A program made the position numbers and the translations under genes. DNA of 64,000 nucleotides from an uncultured Jannaschia sp. (GTDB lineage: Bacteria > Pseudomonadota > Alphaproteobacteria > Rhodobacterales > Rhodobacteraceae): positions 62,001 to 126,000 of the forward strand of contig CANLTZ010000004.1 in assembly GCA_947494145.1 (NCBI GenBank). Direction: 5' to 3'. This document shows, one piece after another, positions 30,469-39,402 of the stretch (its first letter is position 1; the number at the start of each line of letters is the position of its first letter). The notes under the pieces were generated by a model, which was given only the letters and a program-made list of their open reading frames with translations, ran no database searches and was not told the origin of the DNA.

Positions 30469-32171
30469 TTGGCCTCGTTTCCTTCGACCAGACACCGCGT
30501 CGCCCGCTCGCCCTGCTGACATGGGCGTGTCTTCCGTTGGCGCTCCTATCCGCGACCGTGGCATTTGCAGTCGGCAATCCGGTTTTGCCGGTCTTGATAA
30601 TGGGCGGCCTTTTGTCGGCATTGGCGCAGTTGGGCATGTATCGGGGTGACAGGCTGGGCACTGTTTTCGTGGCTGTGGCCTTTGTCGGCCAAGCCGCCGC
30701 GCTGACAGCCGCGCTTACGTCCCATGGATGGCAGATCGATGCCCATATGGCGTTTTTTGCGTTTCTTGCGATGACCATTTCGCTGGGCAGCGTTGAGGCT
30801 GTGCTGGCAGCGACGGTTGCGATCGCGCTTCATCATCTTGGGCTGACGATCCTGTTTCCGGCATTGGTCTATCCAAGCGTCGACCTGGTCACCAATGTTG
30901 GCAGGACCGCCATGCACGGTGTGATCGTCGTCATGGAGGCGATTGCACTCTGCTATGCGATCCACTCTCAGGCGACACTTGCGAATTCCCTTCAGTCCCG
31001 CGCCACAGATCTGGCGGATGCAAAGCGGGAAAGCGATGACACGGCGCGTCGTGCGGATGAGCTCCGAATACAGGCCGAGGAAATTCGCGACCGAGCTGAA
31101 AGGGATCGTCAGAAAGCGGAAGACGCAAAAATTGCGTTTGAGCGTGAGACAGAACGCGCACGCGAGTTGGAGCTTGCAGCACAGCGAGCAGAAGATGCAC
31201 GACGGGCAGAACAAGATGCCTTCGCGGCAAATCAGGCTCAGATCGTGGATACTTTGCGCGACGCATTGCGGACACTTGCTGCCAAGGACCTTGGCACGCG
31301 TCTCGGCGCGTCGCTTGGGGACGAAAACGAAGACCTTCGTCGGGACTTTAATGATGCCGTTGCCTCCCTGGAGGTTGCCATCAACGAAGTTAGCAGCATT
31401 TCAGGTCGCTTGAGTGGCGTTGGAACAAGTCTGCTTCAAGCCGCCATGGACTTGTCGGGGCATTCTCAAGACCAGACTGAAACCATCGCCGGTACATCTG
31501 CTCGAATCTCTGACATCTCTGAGCGGGGCAATCATGTTGCCGAAGGCGCGAAACTTGCTGATGGTCTCGCCAGAAATGTGATGGATGCCTCGACCGATGC
31601 GGCTGTCGTCGTCTCCAGCGCGGCGGAGTCCATGACGGAATTGCGAGAAACGGCAGGACGTATCCGAGACATTGTTTCAGTCATCGACGATATTGCGTTC
31701 CGAACCAACCTGCTCGCGCTCAATGCCGGGATCGAGGCCGCCCGCGCCGGGGAAGCAGGCCGCGGATTCTCCGTTGTCGCCGCCGAAGTCGGCGCTCTTG
31801 CGCGCCGTGCGGCGGATTCGGCCCATGAGATCGGGAACCTGACAAGTCTTGCCGGGCAAAATGTCGAAACAAGTGCCGGCCATGTTCAAAACACTGTCGA
31901 CTCGCTCAAGAAGATGACCGAACTGTCCAAGGACGTTCTTTCAACCGTATCTGACATTGCGGGCGCCACGGCGAACCAAGCCAACCTACTTGAAGAAGTC
32001 GATGCAGCGATGAAGTCCATCGACTCAATCGGGCGGACAAATGCATCCTCTGCTGAAGCATCGGCCTCAAGAGCCAAAGAGGTTTGCGAGCTATCGTCCC
32101 GCCTTGATCAGGTCATGAACCCGTTCCGAACGCGAGCGAAGGGTGACCAAAGCGCGGCAAAGGTGGCCTAA
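30465..32171 (+). CDS. Orphan methyl-accepting chemotaxis protein with multi-helix membrane sensor
   Basis: Starting at GTG 30465 the protein has 568 residues. About residues 10-175 form five or six membrane helices with conserved-looking histidines (QIDAHMAFFAF and ALHHLGLTILFP), an integral membrane sensor of a type seen in other alphaproteobacterial receptors. A long charged coiled coil (180-270) and a HAMP-like segment follow. The signalling tip is IDDIAFRTNLLALNAGIEAA, then RAGEAGRGFSVVAAEVGALARRA. No che or flagellar genes are nearby, so the output may be through a distant chemotaxis-like pathway. The ligand is unknown; the paired histidines make a metal or haem possible but unproven. 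It interrupts hslV and hslU. Confidence 0.85.
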   Translation: MIGLVSFDQTPRRPLALLTWACLPLALLSATVAFAVGNPVLPVLIMGGLLSALAQLGMYRGDRLGTVFVAVAFVGQAAALTAALTSHGWQIDAHMAFFAFLAMTISLGSVEAVLAATVAIALHHLGLTILFPALVYPSVDLVTNVGRTAMHGVIVVMEAIALCYAIHSQATLANSLQSRATDLADAKRESDDTARRADELRIQAEEIRDRAERDRQKAEDAKIAFERETERARELELAAQRAEDARRAEQDAFAANQAQIVDTLRDALRTLAAKDLGTRLGASLGDENEDLRRDFNDAVASLEVAINEVSSISGRLSGVGTSLLQAAMDLSGHSQDQTETIAGTSARISDISERGNHVAEGAKLADGLARNVMDASTDAAVVVSSAAESMTELRETAGRIRDIVSVIDDIAFRTNLLALNAGIEAARAGEAGRGFSVVAAEVGALARRAADSAHEIGNLTSLAGQNVETSAGHVQNTVDSLKKMTELSKDVLSTVSDIAGATANQANLLEEVDAAMKSIDSIGRTNASSAEASASRAKEVCELSSRLDQVMNPFRTRAKGDQSAAKVA

Positions 32172-32201
32172 ACCTACCAATGCCGCACAAGGTCAATTTG
32201 G

Positions 32202-32573
32202 TTAGGCAATCCGCGCAACGCCCAACGGCACGTTGAAGCGTTCGCACCAGATCCAGACCTCGTTATACTGCATCGGATCGACCCCGTCTGGAATAAGATA
32301 GCTGGAAGCGCCGCTGTTGCGGCGCAGGCGTCCCATCAATGTGCGCGAATCGTAGCCGTTTGCGCCCAGCGCGACCTTGGGGTCTGGCGCGCCATCGAAC
32401 GTGAAATCGCTAAGGATGTCGACCTGGCCACCGGTGACGGCAACCGTGCCCGTGGTAATATGGCGACTTGCACCCTGAAATGTGCCCCGACGGGTCGACT
32501 GGGCAAGCAATTGGCTGGCCGGAAGCAAGGCCAAGCCAGTGGCAGAAAGGGTAAGGAATGAGCGGCGGTCCAT
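32202..32573 (-). CDS. Tat-exported DM13-domain protein
   Basis: The 123-residue protein begins MDRRSFLTLSATGLALLPASQ, a twin-arginine signal peptide with RRSFL, cut after LLAQ. The mature part (HITTGTVAVTGGQVDILSDFTFDGAPDPKVALG..., residues 35 onward) matches the DM13 fold proposed to take part in electron transfer, with a tryptophan/cysteine near the end (VWIWCERF). The start at 32573 was chosen for the signal peptide; an earlier in-frame start adds 16 residues without export features. It is convergent with the receptor gene and divergent from hslU. The biological role is unknown. Confidence 0.8.
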   Translation of the reverse strand: MDRRSFLTLSATGLALLPASQLLAQSTRRGTFQGASRHITTGTVAVTGGQVDILSDFTFDGAPDPKVALGANGYDSRTLMGRLRRNSGASSYLIPDGVDPMQYNEVWIWCERFNVPLGVARIA

Positions 32574-32710
32574 TGTGTGATCTCCGATAGGATTGTGGTT
32601 CTGCCGCAAACTGCCGACCACGATCCCTTCTTCCTACCCCACCCCACGGGGTCGTTACGGGCGTTGCGTTTCTGTGATCGACCCTTAGGTAGGCCGCGAA
32701 GGAGAATTGC

Positions 32711-34009
32711 ATGACTGACCTGACCCCGCGTGAAATCGTGTCCGAACTCGACCGTTTCATCATTGGCCAACGGGACGCGAAGCGGGCTGTCGCAGTTGCA
32801 CTGCGAAACCGGTGGCGGCGCAAGCAGCTTGGCGATGACCTGCGCGATGAGGTCTATCCGAAGAACATCCTGATGATTGGCCCCACCGGGGTCGGGAAAA
32901 CTGAAATCTCGCGGCGTTTGGCAAAACTGGCCAAGGCACCCTTTCTCAAGGTCGAAGCAACCAAATTCACTGAAGTCGGCTATGTCGGCCGCGATGTCGA
33001 ACAAATCATTCGCGACCTCGTGGACGCCGCCCAGCTGATGATTCGCGAACAGATGCGCGACGATGTAAAAGGCAAGGCCCATGCGGCCGCGGAAGATCGC
33101 GTCATCACGGCATTGGCGGGTGTCGATGCCCGGGAAGGGACGCGGGAATCGTTCCGGAAGAAGCTGCGCAGCGGCGAATTGGACGACAAGATCATCGAAC
33201 TCGAAGTGGCTGACACGTCAAACCCGCTTGGCATGGCCATCCCCGGACAACCCGGGATGGATCAGATGGCCAACCTCGGGGACCTGTTCGGAAAGATGAT
33301 GCAGCGGAACGTCAAGAAACGTATGACGGTCGCCGCCAGCTACGACCTGTTAATTGATGAAGAAGCCGACAAGCTGCTCGACGCAGAGGCGGTGACGCGT
33401 GAAGCCATTCGCGCGGTTGAACAGAACGGAATCGTCTTCATCGACGAAATTGACAAGGTCTGCGCACGGTCCGATGCGCGCGGCGGCGATGTCAGCCGTG
33501 AGGGCGTTCAGCGGGACCTTCTTCCCCTGATCGAAGGCACGACCGTCAGCACCAAGCATGGTGCCGTCAAGACAGACCACATCTTGTTCATCGCGTCGGG
33601 TGCGTTTCACATCGCCAAACCGTCTGACCTTCTGCCGGAACTCCAGGGCCGCCTGCCCATTCGCGTCGAATTGCGCGCACTCACCGAGGAAGACTTTGTC
33701 CGCATCCTGACCGAGACGGACAACGCGCTAACCCTTCAGTACAAAGCCTTGATGGCGACCGAAGATCTGGCGATTGAATTCACCGGTGAGGGGATCGCTG
33801 CGCTGGCCCGGATCGCTGCGCAAGTGAATGGATCTGTTGAAAATATCGGCGCAAGAAGGCTTTACACCGTGCTTGAACGTGTCTTCGAAGAACTGTCTTT
33901 CGACGCCCCAGATCGTGGCGGACAAGCGGTCAAGATCGACGAAGCCTTTGTTGAAGAACAACTCGGTGAATTGGCCAAGTCAGAAGATATCAGCCGCTAC
34001 GTTCTTTAA
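32711..34009 (+). CDS. hslU: HslUV ATPase subunit HslU (ClpY)
   Basis: HslU (432 residues) unfolds substrates for HslV. The AAA+ Walker [17 protein letters not shown] is near residue 57, Walker B VFIDEIDK near 245, and the C-terminal EDISRYVL is the conserved tail that inserts into HslV. The start [14 protein letters not shown] has AAGGAG six bases upstream. In most relatives hslU follows hslV directly; here it has its own 130-base upstream region shared with the divergent DM13 gene. It is convergent with smr, 30 bases downstream. Confidence 0.97.
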   Translation: MTDLTPREIVSELDRFIIGQRDAKRAVAVALRNRWRRKQLGDDLRDEVYPKNILMIGPTGVGKTEISRRLAKLAKAPFLKVEATKFTEVGYVGRDVEQIIRDLVDAAQLMIREQMRDDVKGKAHAAAEDRVITALAGVDAREGTRESFRKKLRSGELDDKIIELEVADTSNPLGMAIPGQPGMDQMANLGDLFGKMMQRNVKKRMTVAASYDLLIDEEADKLLDAEAVTREAIRAVEQNGIVFIDEIDKVCARSDARGGDVSREGVQRDLLPLIEGTTVSTKHGAVKTDHILFIASGAFHIAKPSDLLPELQGRLPIRVELRALTEEDFVRILTETDNALTLQYKALMATEDLAIEFTGEGIAALARIAAQVNGSVENIGARRLYTVLERVFEELSFDAPDRGGQAVKIDEAFVEEQLGELAKSEDISRYVL

Positions 34010-34039
34010 CCCGACCCGAGGCCCGTCACTCCCGTTCAG

Positions 34040-34621
34040 TTAGCGAGGGCGGCGAAGGTAAACGTAGTAGGCGCCGGAGCCGCCATGCCGCCGATGCGCT
34101 TCGGAGACCTGCAAGACAACGGCCGCCAGCGGCTGCATCCGAAGCCATTGTGGAACTTGGTGCCGCAGAACACCTTGCCGAACCGGAATTGGGCCATCTT
34201 CCGTGCCCGGACGGCCCTTTCCGGTCACGACGATGATAAGTCGCTTTCCCTCCGCATGGGCTTTCATCACAAACCGGGTCAGCGCAGGATGCGCCGCGTC
34301 GAGCGTCATTCCATGCAGGTCCAGCTTCCCTTCGGGTCGTAGTTTTCCCGCGGACATCTTCTTATGGGCTTTGGCGTCCATGCGAAGCGGCGCAGAACGG
34401 ACCTCATCAGATAGTGTCGGCGCAAGTCTATGGGCTGAATCGCGCGGCCCTGCCTTTTGGCCGATCTGGAACCGGGGCAAAGGTTGTGGGGCATCAGATG
34501 GTACGCGAACCGGGGATTTCTGAACAGATTTGTCACGCGCCGTTGGGTGCAGCGGGTCCGCTGTACGGCTGTAACGCGACCATAGATCGCGCTCTTCGGG
34601 GCTAAGTCGACGGCGTGTCAT
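34040..34621 (-). CDS. Smr-domain protein
   Basis: The 193-residue protein has a charged, probably disordered N-terminal half and a C-terminal Smr (small MutS-related) domain from about residue 95. The family motif DLHGMT is at residue 101, followed by VVTGKGRPG and a final GGSGAYYVYLRRPR. Smr domains are nucleases or RNA/DNA binders; this stand-alone alphaproteobacterial type is not assigned to a pathway. The start overlaps the mltA stop by ATGA, so it is translated with mltA. Confidence 0.88.
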   Translation of the reverse strand: MTRRRLSPEERDLWSRYSRTADPLHPTARDKSVQKSPVRVPSDAPQPLPRFQIGQKAGPRDSAHRLAPTLSDEVRSAPLRMDAKAHKKMSAGKLRPEGKLDLHGMTLDAAHPALTRFVMKAHAEGKRLIIVVTGKGRPGTEDGPIPVRQGVLRHQVPQWLRMQPLAAVVLQVSEAHRRHGGSGAYYVYLRRPR

Positions 34622-35508
34622 TTTCGAACAAGGGGCTGAAAAACGCCCGTCTGGTTGAGCTTTCCTGCGATCGCACCGGCTTTGTCACCGGTCCCCACAA
34701 ACAGATCGGCGCGACCCGGCCCCTTGATCGCCGATCCGGTATCTTGGGCGATGCACAGGCGCGCGAACTCGCCCACGCGAACCCAAACAGGCGTGCCCAA
34801 TGGCGTGAATTCCGGGTCAACGGCGAGGGTGCGACCGGGTGTGACCGTGCAGAATGTGCCCTGCGGTCCTTGATCTTCCGGCAGATTGACCAGCCGGAAC
34901 ATCACGTAGCTTGGGTTATGGTTCATCACCCGAGTGGCGCGATCCAAGTCAGCCCGGAGCCAGGACTTCAGATCTTCTGCGGAAAGATCCGACGCCATTA
35001 ACCCCTTTTCAATCAGGAATTTACCAATCGAGCGATATGGATGCCCGTTCGTACCAGCATATCCCACACGGGCTAGGGAGCCATCGGCAAAACGCAATCT
35101 GCCCGACCCCTGAACCTGAAGAAAGAAGCGGGCCACTGGATCGCGCAGCCAGGCGATTTCACAGCCTGAAAGCAGCGGTTCGATTGCGGCACGCGACGCA
35201 TCAATTCCAGCCGACGGGTATCGATGTATGGGCGTGGGGAAGTCTTTGGATGCAGTGTAGGACGCGTCGAGCTCCGGCTCGTAGTAGCCGGTGAAGTGGC
35301 CCTCCGTGCTTTCAGCCGGATAGAAATATGTTTCAAAGAAAGCCCGAGGATCCTGCGCAGTCTGCGCCACATCGGCCAGTGGATCGTTAGGGTTGAGACG
35401 ATACGCCCTCAGCGCGGCGCCCAAATCATCATTCGACCAGCCAGCCAGGGACCCAAACGAAAACCGCCCCGAAGCCGGGGCGGTCGTGTTGTCGATCAAG
35501 TCGGACAT
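34618..35508 (-). CDS. mltA: MltA-family lytic transglycosylase, lacking an obvious signal peptide
   Basis: The 296-residue product has the MltA domain (HFTGYYEPELDASYTAS near residue 70) and the C-terminal 3D domain with the catalytic aspartate context CIAQDTGSAIKGPGRADLF. MltA cleaves peptidoglycan glycan strands to 1,6-anhydro products in the periplasm. Oddly, no start in the frame yields a signal peptide or lipobox; the ATG at 35508, just past the tim44 stop, is the best start. A terminator-like hairpin covers codons 9-16. The N-terminus may be truncated, or export may use an unrecognised signal. The gene is otherwise intact and is coupled to smr. Confidence 0.85.
   Translation of the reverse strand: MSDLIDNTTAPASGRFSFGSLAGWSNDDLGAALRAYRLNPNDPLADVAQTAQDPRAFFETYFYPAESTEGHFTGYYEPELDASYTASKDFPTPIHRYPSAGIDASRAAIEPLLSGCEIAWLRDPVARFFLQVQGSGRLRFADGSLARVGYAGTNGHPYRSIGKFLIEKGLMASDLSAEDLKSWLRADLDRATRVMNHNPSYVMFRLVNLPEDQGPQGTFCTVTPGRTLAVDPEFTPLGTPVWVRVGEFARLCIAQDTGSAIKGPGRADLFVGTGDKAGAIAGKLNQTGVFQPLVRK
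35454..35484 (-). terminator. Intrinsic-terminator-like hairpin inside the mltA 5' end
   Basis: On the reverse strand ACCGCCCC (35484-35477) pairs perfectly with GGGGCGGT (35470-35463) across GGCTTC, and is followed by TTTTCGTTT. This has the full form of a Rho-independent terminator for tim44, whose stop is 26 bases upstream, yet it lies within the first 20 codons of mltA. Confidence 0.65.
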
Positions 35509-35509
35509 C

Positions 35510-36169
35510 TCAACCGCCGGTGGCGACGAGTTTCCAATTCGGGTCTTCGGCACCCATTTCGCGGGCAAATGTCCAGACGTCGCGTTGTTTCTTGATTTCG
35601 TTGGGATTGCCTTCGACGATCGTGCCTTCACTGTCGCGGACAACGCTCGTCAATTCGCCAACGAATTTCAGCGTCACCATGCCTTCGCTCGTGTCTCTAT
35701 CGAATTCGGCTTCCTGCACCATCGTTTCACGAACACCGATGAAGTTTGCATCGATGGACAGGCCCTTGTCTTCTCGATCCGAAATGACCGACAGGAACGC
35801 TTCATAAACGTCTTCCGACAGAAAGCCCTGGACGGACGACAAGTCACCGTTCTCGAACGCCATCAAGATCATCTCATATGCTTGCCGAGCCCCACCAACG
35901 AACTCGGTCACCGAAAAACCGGGTTCCGCCATCTTCATCGCGGCCAGGGCCTTCGCGCTTTCGGACCCATCGTCGACATGGTCGGTGATGTCGCGGTCCG
36001 GTCCACCCTCAATCACTTCGAAATCTCGAATGACATCGTTGCGCGGGCCAGGTGGGGAAAGCGGGGGCTTTTCGAAGCCGGTGCGCGTCCCAAGAACGTT
36101 CTTGAGACGGATCACCAAGAACAGCGCAATCGCAGCAAGGACTAGAAGTTGTATCACAGCGTCATTCAT
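35510..36169 (-). CDS. Tim44/TimA-domain membrane protein
   Basis: The 219-residue protein has an N-terminal membrane anchor (VIQLLVLAAIALFLVIRL), a short proline-rich linker and, from about residue 75, a Tim44-like domain (FVGGARQAYEMILMAFENGDLSSVQGFLSEDVYEAF). Bacterial relatives (TimA) are inner-membrane proteins of unclear role, related to the mitochondrial import motor subunit. The start MNDAVIQLL at 36169 fits; a longer frame is shadow. It is transcribed toward mltA and smr and is divergent from fxsA. The terminator-like hairpin directly after it may limit read-through into mltA. Confidence 0.87.
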   Translation of the reverse strand: MNDAVIQLLVLAAIALFLVIRLKNVLGTRTGFEKPPLSPPGPRNDVIRDFEVIEGGPDRDITDHVDDGSESAKALAAMKMAEPGFSVTEFVGGARQAYEMILMAFENGDLSSVQGFLSEDVYEAFLSVISDREDKGLSIDANFIGVRETMVQEAEFDRDTSEGMVTLKFVGELTSVVRDSEGTIVEGNPNEIKKQRDVWTFAREMGAEDPNWKLVATGG

Positions 36170-36271
36170 CCTTCTCTCCGGGCGCGCTCGGGCTTGGTAT
36201 CCTACGAGCGGCACATATGTAACCGTGCGAAGGGGTCAAGGGAAGTCAGCCCCATCGAGAGGAGCTTCGCC

Positions 36272-36727
36272 ATGTGGCTGTTTGCCATCTTTGTCGCTGT
36301 CCCGATCCTAGAGATCGCGCTTTTTATCCAAGTCGGGGGCTGGCTAGGCCTGTTTCCCACGCTTGGAATCGTGGTGGCGACTGCGGCCTTGGGGACGTAT
36401 CTGGTACGTCGGCAAGGATTGGCCGAGTTGCGCAGAATCCAAGGCTCACTCAATGAGTTGCGCGACCCGACACGGCCCTTGGCCCATGGTGCGATGATCC
36501 TGGCATCGGGTCTTTTGCTACTGACACCCGGCTTTTTCACCGACGCGGTCGGCTTCGCTTTGCTTGTTCCAAGGGTCAGGGATGCGCTGATGGCTTTCGT
36601 TAGAAAGCGCATCAATGTGCAATCATTTACCGTCGGACAACCGCCCGCACAGGATGATATCGTAGAAGGGGACTATGTCGAAATGCCACGCCGCGACGGT
36701 CCTTCGGGTTGGGCGGACCCCCGCTGA
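36272..36727 (+). CDS. fxsA: FxsA-family membrane protein
   Basis: The 151-residue protein starts MWLFAIFVAVPILEIALFIQ with GAGAGGAG upstream and has two to three hydrophobic segments: residues 1-20, 23-45 (LGLFPTLGIVVATAALGTYL) and 70-95 (ILASGLLLLTPGFFTDAVGFALL). LTPGFFTDAVG is the FxsA signature. In E. coli fxsA (yjeG) overexpression relieves F-plasmid exclusion of phage T7; the native role is unknown. It lies upstream of secB in the same direction, as in other Alphaproteobacteria near the origin. The C-terminal 40 residues are polar. Confidence 0.88.
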   Translation: MWLFAIFVAVPILEIALFIQVGGWLGLFPTLGIVVATAALGTYLVRRQGLAELRRIQGSLNELRDPTRPLAHGAMILASGLLLLTPGFFTDAVGFALLVPRVRDALMAFVRKRINVQSFTVGQPPAQDDIVEGDYVEMPRRDGPSGWADPR

Positions 36728-36805
36728 CGGGACTTCGGTTGTGAGGGGCCGGACCCTCTGCTATCGACGCGCAACTTTCGAGTAAGCACCCAGAGGATCG
36801 CCGCC

Positions 36806-37339
36806 ATGGCCGACGAAGATCAGACCCAGGATGCCGCCGCAGCCGTCACGAACGGGGCAGCCGAGCAAGCGAAACCGCCGCAGGCAAATATTCTGTCGCA
36901 ATACATTCGCGACATGTCTTTCGAAAACATTGCCGTTCAAAAAGGCATCAAGATGGAAGGGCAGCCCGACATCAGCGTGCAAGTTGGGCTGGATGCCAAG
37001 AAGCGTGAACCCGAAGGCCAGTTTGAGATCGCCGTCAAACTGAATGTTAACGCAAAAACAAAGGGTTCCGAAGACATGATCTTCGCCCTTGAGTTGGATT
37101 ATGCGGGCCTGTTCCAGATTGCGAATGTTCCCGAAGCACAGTTGCATGCCTTCTTGCTGATCGAATGCCCCCGGCTGTTGTTCCCTTTCCTGCGCCGCAT
37201 CGTATCCGACGTGACGCGCGATGGCGGCTTCCCACCGTTGAACCTGGAAAACATTGACTGGGTCATGCTGTACCGCAACGAAATCGTGCGCAGACAACAG
37301 CAACAGGCCGCCTCCGGTCAACCGGCGGGCACAGCCTAA
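36806..37339 (+). CDS. secB: Protein-export chaperone SecB
   Basis: SecB (177 residues) is the cytoplasmic tetrameric chaperone that keeps preproteins unfolded for SecA/SecYEG. Characteristic blocks are ILSQYIRDMSFENI (residues 29-42) and LLIECPRLLFPFLRRIVSDV near 115-135. The first 28 residues are alanine/glutamine rich and disordered, and the tail is glutamine rich, both usual in alphaproteobacterial SecB. The start has AGAGGA eight bases upstream. It is convergent with dnaQ with only one base between stop codons, leaving no room for a terminator. Confidence 0.96.
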   Translation: MADEDQTQDAAAAVTNGAAEQAKPPQANILSQYIRDMSFENIAVQKGIKMEGQPDISVQVGLDAKKREPEGQFEIAVKLNVNAKTKGSEDMIFALELDYAGLFQIANVPEAQLHAFLLIECPRLLFPFLRRIVSDVTRDGGFPPLNLENIDWVMLYRNEIVRRQQQQAASGQPAGTA

Positions 37340-37340
37340 G

Positions 37341-38024
37341 CTATTTCGCCCAAAGCGCGGCGTCGCCCAGTTTCGCCACGAAAGCGGCGTGGGCGGCGCG
37401 CTCCTCCTCCGTCAACCGCGGTGCTAACGGCTGCGGTCTGGGGAACGGCTTCCAGCCGTCGCTGCCCACTGACGCACCATTTCTGGCATCCGAGACCAAA
37501 GACATCGTCGGCTGACGCCCACCGATCAATTCAAGATAGACTTCGGCCAGGATTTCGCTGTCCAGAAGCGCGCCGTGTTTCGTCCTTGACGAGTTATCGA
37601 CCCCAAACCGGCGGCAAAGCGCATCAAGCGACGCCGGCGAGCCAGGGAACTTGCTGCGGGCAATGGCCAGGGTATCGACGGCGCGATCCATCGGAAGCCG
37701 AGGCAACCCCATCCATTCAAGCTCAGCGTTGAGAAACTTCATGTCGAAGGCCGCGTTGTGGATCACAAGCTTGGCGTCGCCAATGAAGTCGAGGAATGCC
37801 TGACCGACCTGCTTGAAAATCGGAAAGTCCTTCAGAAAGTCGTCGCCGAGCCCGTGCACATCGAACGCACCCTGAGGCATGGACCGTTCCGGGTTGATAT
37901 ACTGGTGGTAAACGCTGCCGGTGGCGACGTGATTGACCAACTCCACCGCGCCAATTTCAACGATCCGGTCGCCGGATTCGGGCTCAAACCCGGTGGTCTC
38001 GGTATCGAGAACGATTTCTCTCAT
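37341..38024 (-). CDS. dnaQ: DNA polymerase III epsilon subunit (3'-5' exonuclease)
   Basis: DnaQ (227 residues) is the proofreading exonuclease of the replicative polymerase. The DEDDh motifs are visible: DTETTG (residues 7-12, catalytic D and E), VIHNAAFDMKFL (near 87-98) and HGALLDSEILAEVY (catalytic H and D near 150-160). A C-terminal segment binding the alpha subunit follows. It is coupled to coaE by ATGA at its start and is the last gene of maf-aroE-coaE-dnaQ, an arrangement beside the origin also in Caulobacter. Confidence 0.96.
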   Translation of the reverse strand: MREIVLDTETTGFEPESGDRIVEIGAVELVNHVATGSVYHQYINPERSMPQGAFDVHGLGDDFLKDFPIFKQVGQAFLDFIGDAKLVIHNAAFDMKFLNAELEWMGLPRLPMDRAVDTLAIARSKFPGSPASLDALCRRFGVDNSSRTKHGALLDSEILAEVYLELIGGRQPTMSLVSDARNGASVGSDGWKPFPRPQPLAPRLTEEERAAHAAFVAKLGDAALWAK

Positions 38025-38590
38025 GTCAGCTCCGCGATTATCCTGTCGACGGCGGCGGCCGCGGTTTCCAAGTCAGTCGTTTCGATGATGTAGTCAGCCC
38101 GGCTGCGCTTGTCAGCATCCGGCATCTGACGCGCCAAAATGGCTTCGAATTGCGCTTCGTCCATCGTGCCGCGCGCCAAGACGCGGCTGCGCTGAGTTGC
38201 TGCGTCAACGGTGACCACAGCGACCTTGTCCACCTTTCGATCAAGGCCCGTTTCAAACAGAAGGGGCACGTCGAGGACGGCAAGCAGGGCGTCGTCACTG
38301 AGAAACGCGTCACGATCAGCGGCGACAAGGGGATGGACGATGTCTTCCACCTTCGTCAGCGCCGTGGGATCACGGCGGATCAGATCGCGCAAGGCGGCCC
38401 GGTCTACGGCATCTTCGCGGATGATAGACGGGAAAACTGCGCCCAAAGGCCCCACAGCGGCACCTTCGCGGCCATAGAGTCGGTCTACTGTGGCATCAGC
38501 ATCCCAGACGGGAATACCGCGTTGGCGAAACATCTGCGCTGTCGTCGATTTACCCATACCGATGGACCCGGTCAGCCCCAGAATGGTCAT
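38021..38590 (-). CDS. coaE: Dephospho-CoA kinase
   Basis: CoaE (189 residues) phosphorylates dephospho-CoA at the 3'-ribose hydroxyl, the last step of coenzyme A synthesis. The P-loop GLTGSIGMGKST is at residues 5-16, followed by the base-binding VWDADATVDRLYG and VLDVPLLFETGLD. The stop overlaps the dnaQ start and its own start overlaps the aroE stop, both as ATGA, indicating tight translational coupling. Confidence 0.96.
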   Translation of the reverse strand: MTILGLTGSIGMGKSTTAQMFRQRGIPVWDADATVDRLYGREGAAVGPLGAVFPSIIREDAVDRAALRDLIRRDPTALTKVEDIVHPLVAADRDAFLSDDALLAVLDVPLLFETGLDRKVDKVAVVTVDAATQRSRVLARGTMDEAQFEAILARQMPDADKRSRADYIIETTDLETAAAAVDRIIAELT

Positions 38591-39402
38591 GACAAAACGG
38601 CCTGGCGCAGCGCTTCATCGACAACTGGTTCAACACCGAACCAGGCAGTAAAGCCCGGCACTGCTTGGTGGAGGAGCATGCCCAACCCATCCACCGTTGG
38701 GTTGCCGCGGGCGGCCGCGGATTTCAGAAGCGGTGTTTGCAATGGTGTGTAGACGATGTCTGTCACGACCGTACCGGAGGCCAAGTTTTCCAAGGCTAGG
38801 TCGAGCGGGGCCCCACCCGTCATGCCAAGACTTGTCGTGTTAACGAGAAGGCCGTGACCGCCGAGCTTCTCATGTATCTTTGCCCATTCCACCGTCGAAA
38901 CCGTGCTTCCGAACAAAGCTCCCAATCCATCGGCACGGGCCTTCGTCCGGTTCGCCAGCGTGACCCGCGGCACCCCGCTGTCGAGAAGGGCCGCAATCAC
39001 GCCCCGCGCTGCACCGCCGGCACCAAGAACGAAAGCGGGTTCCGAAGGCGACCAACCTGGTGCGCCTTGTTGCAGGGACGCAAGGAAGCCCAGGCCATCG
39101 GTATTGTCTGCGATGATGCGCCCGTCTTTGAAAACAAGCGTGTTCGCGGCCTCAACGGCTTCGGCGCGGGCGGTCCGTTCATCGGCTAGGTGAAAGACAT
39201 CTTCCTTGTGAGGAATGGTGACGTTCGCGCCGACGAACCCCATCCGAGGCAATAGTTTCAGCGCTTCGGCCAAATCATCGGGACGGATATGCAGCGGCAC
39301 ATATGCGCCGTCGATTCCGTAGCGACGCAGCCAATGGCCATGCAACCGTGGTGACCGGCTGTGAGAAATCGGGTCCCCGATAACGCCCGCAAGTATCGTC
39401 AT
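38587..39402 (-). CDS. aroE: Shikimate dehydrogenase
   Basis: AroE (271 residues) reduces 3-dehydroshikimate with NADPH in aromatic amino-acid synthesis. The substrate motif SHSRSPRLHGHWL is at residues 13-25, the catalytic lysine is in NVTIPHKEDV (K66), and the NADP-binding VLGAGGAARGVIAALLD is near 125-141. It overlaps its neighbours coaE and maf by ATGA on both sides. The order maf-aroE-coaE-dnaQ is widely conserved close to the alphaproteobacterial origin. Confidence 0.96.
   Translation of the reverse strand: MTILAGVIGDPISHSRSPRLHGHWLRRYGIDGAYVPLHIRPDDLAEALKLLPRMGFVGANVTIPHKEDVFHLADERTARAEAVEAANTLVFKDGRIIADNTDGLGFLASLQQGAPGWSPSEPAFVLGAGGAARGVIAALLDSGVPRVTLANRTKARADGLGALFGSTVSTVEWAKIHEKLGGHGLLVNTTSLGMTGGAPLDLALENLASGTVVTDIVYTPLQTPLLKSAAARGNPTVDGLGMLLHQAVPGFTAWFGVEPVVDEALRQAVLS

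Noticed and set aside
36743-36758. GAGGG/CCCTC hairpin after fxsA as a terminator
   Set aside because: Only five base pairs and no U-tract; secB follows in the same direction.
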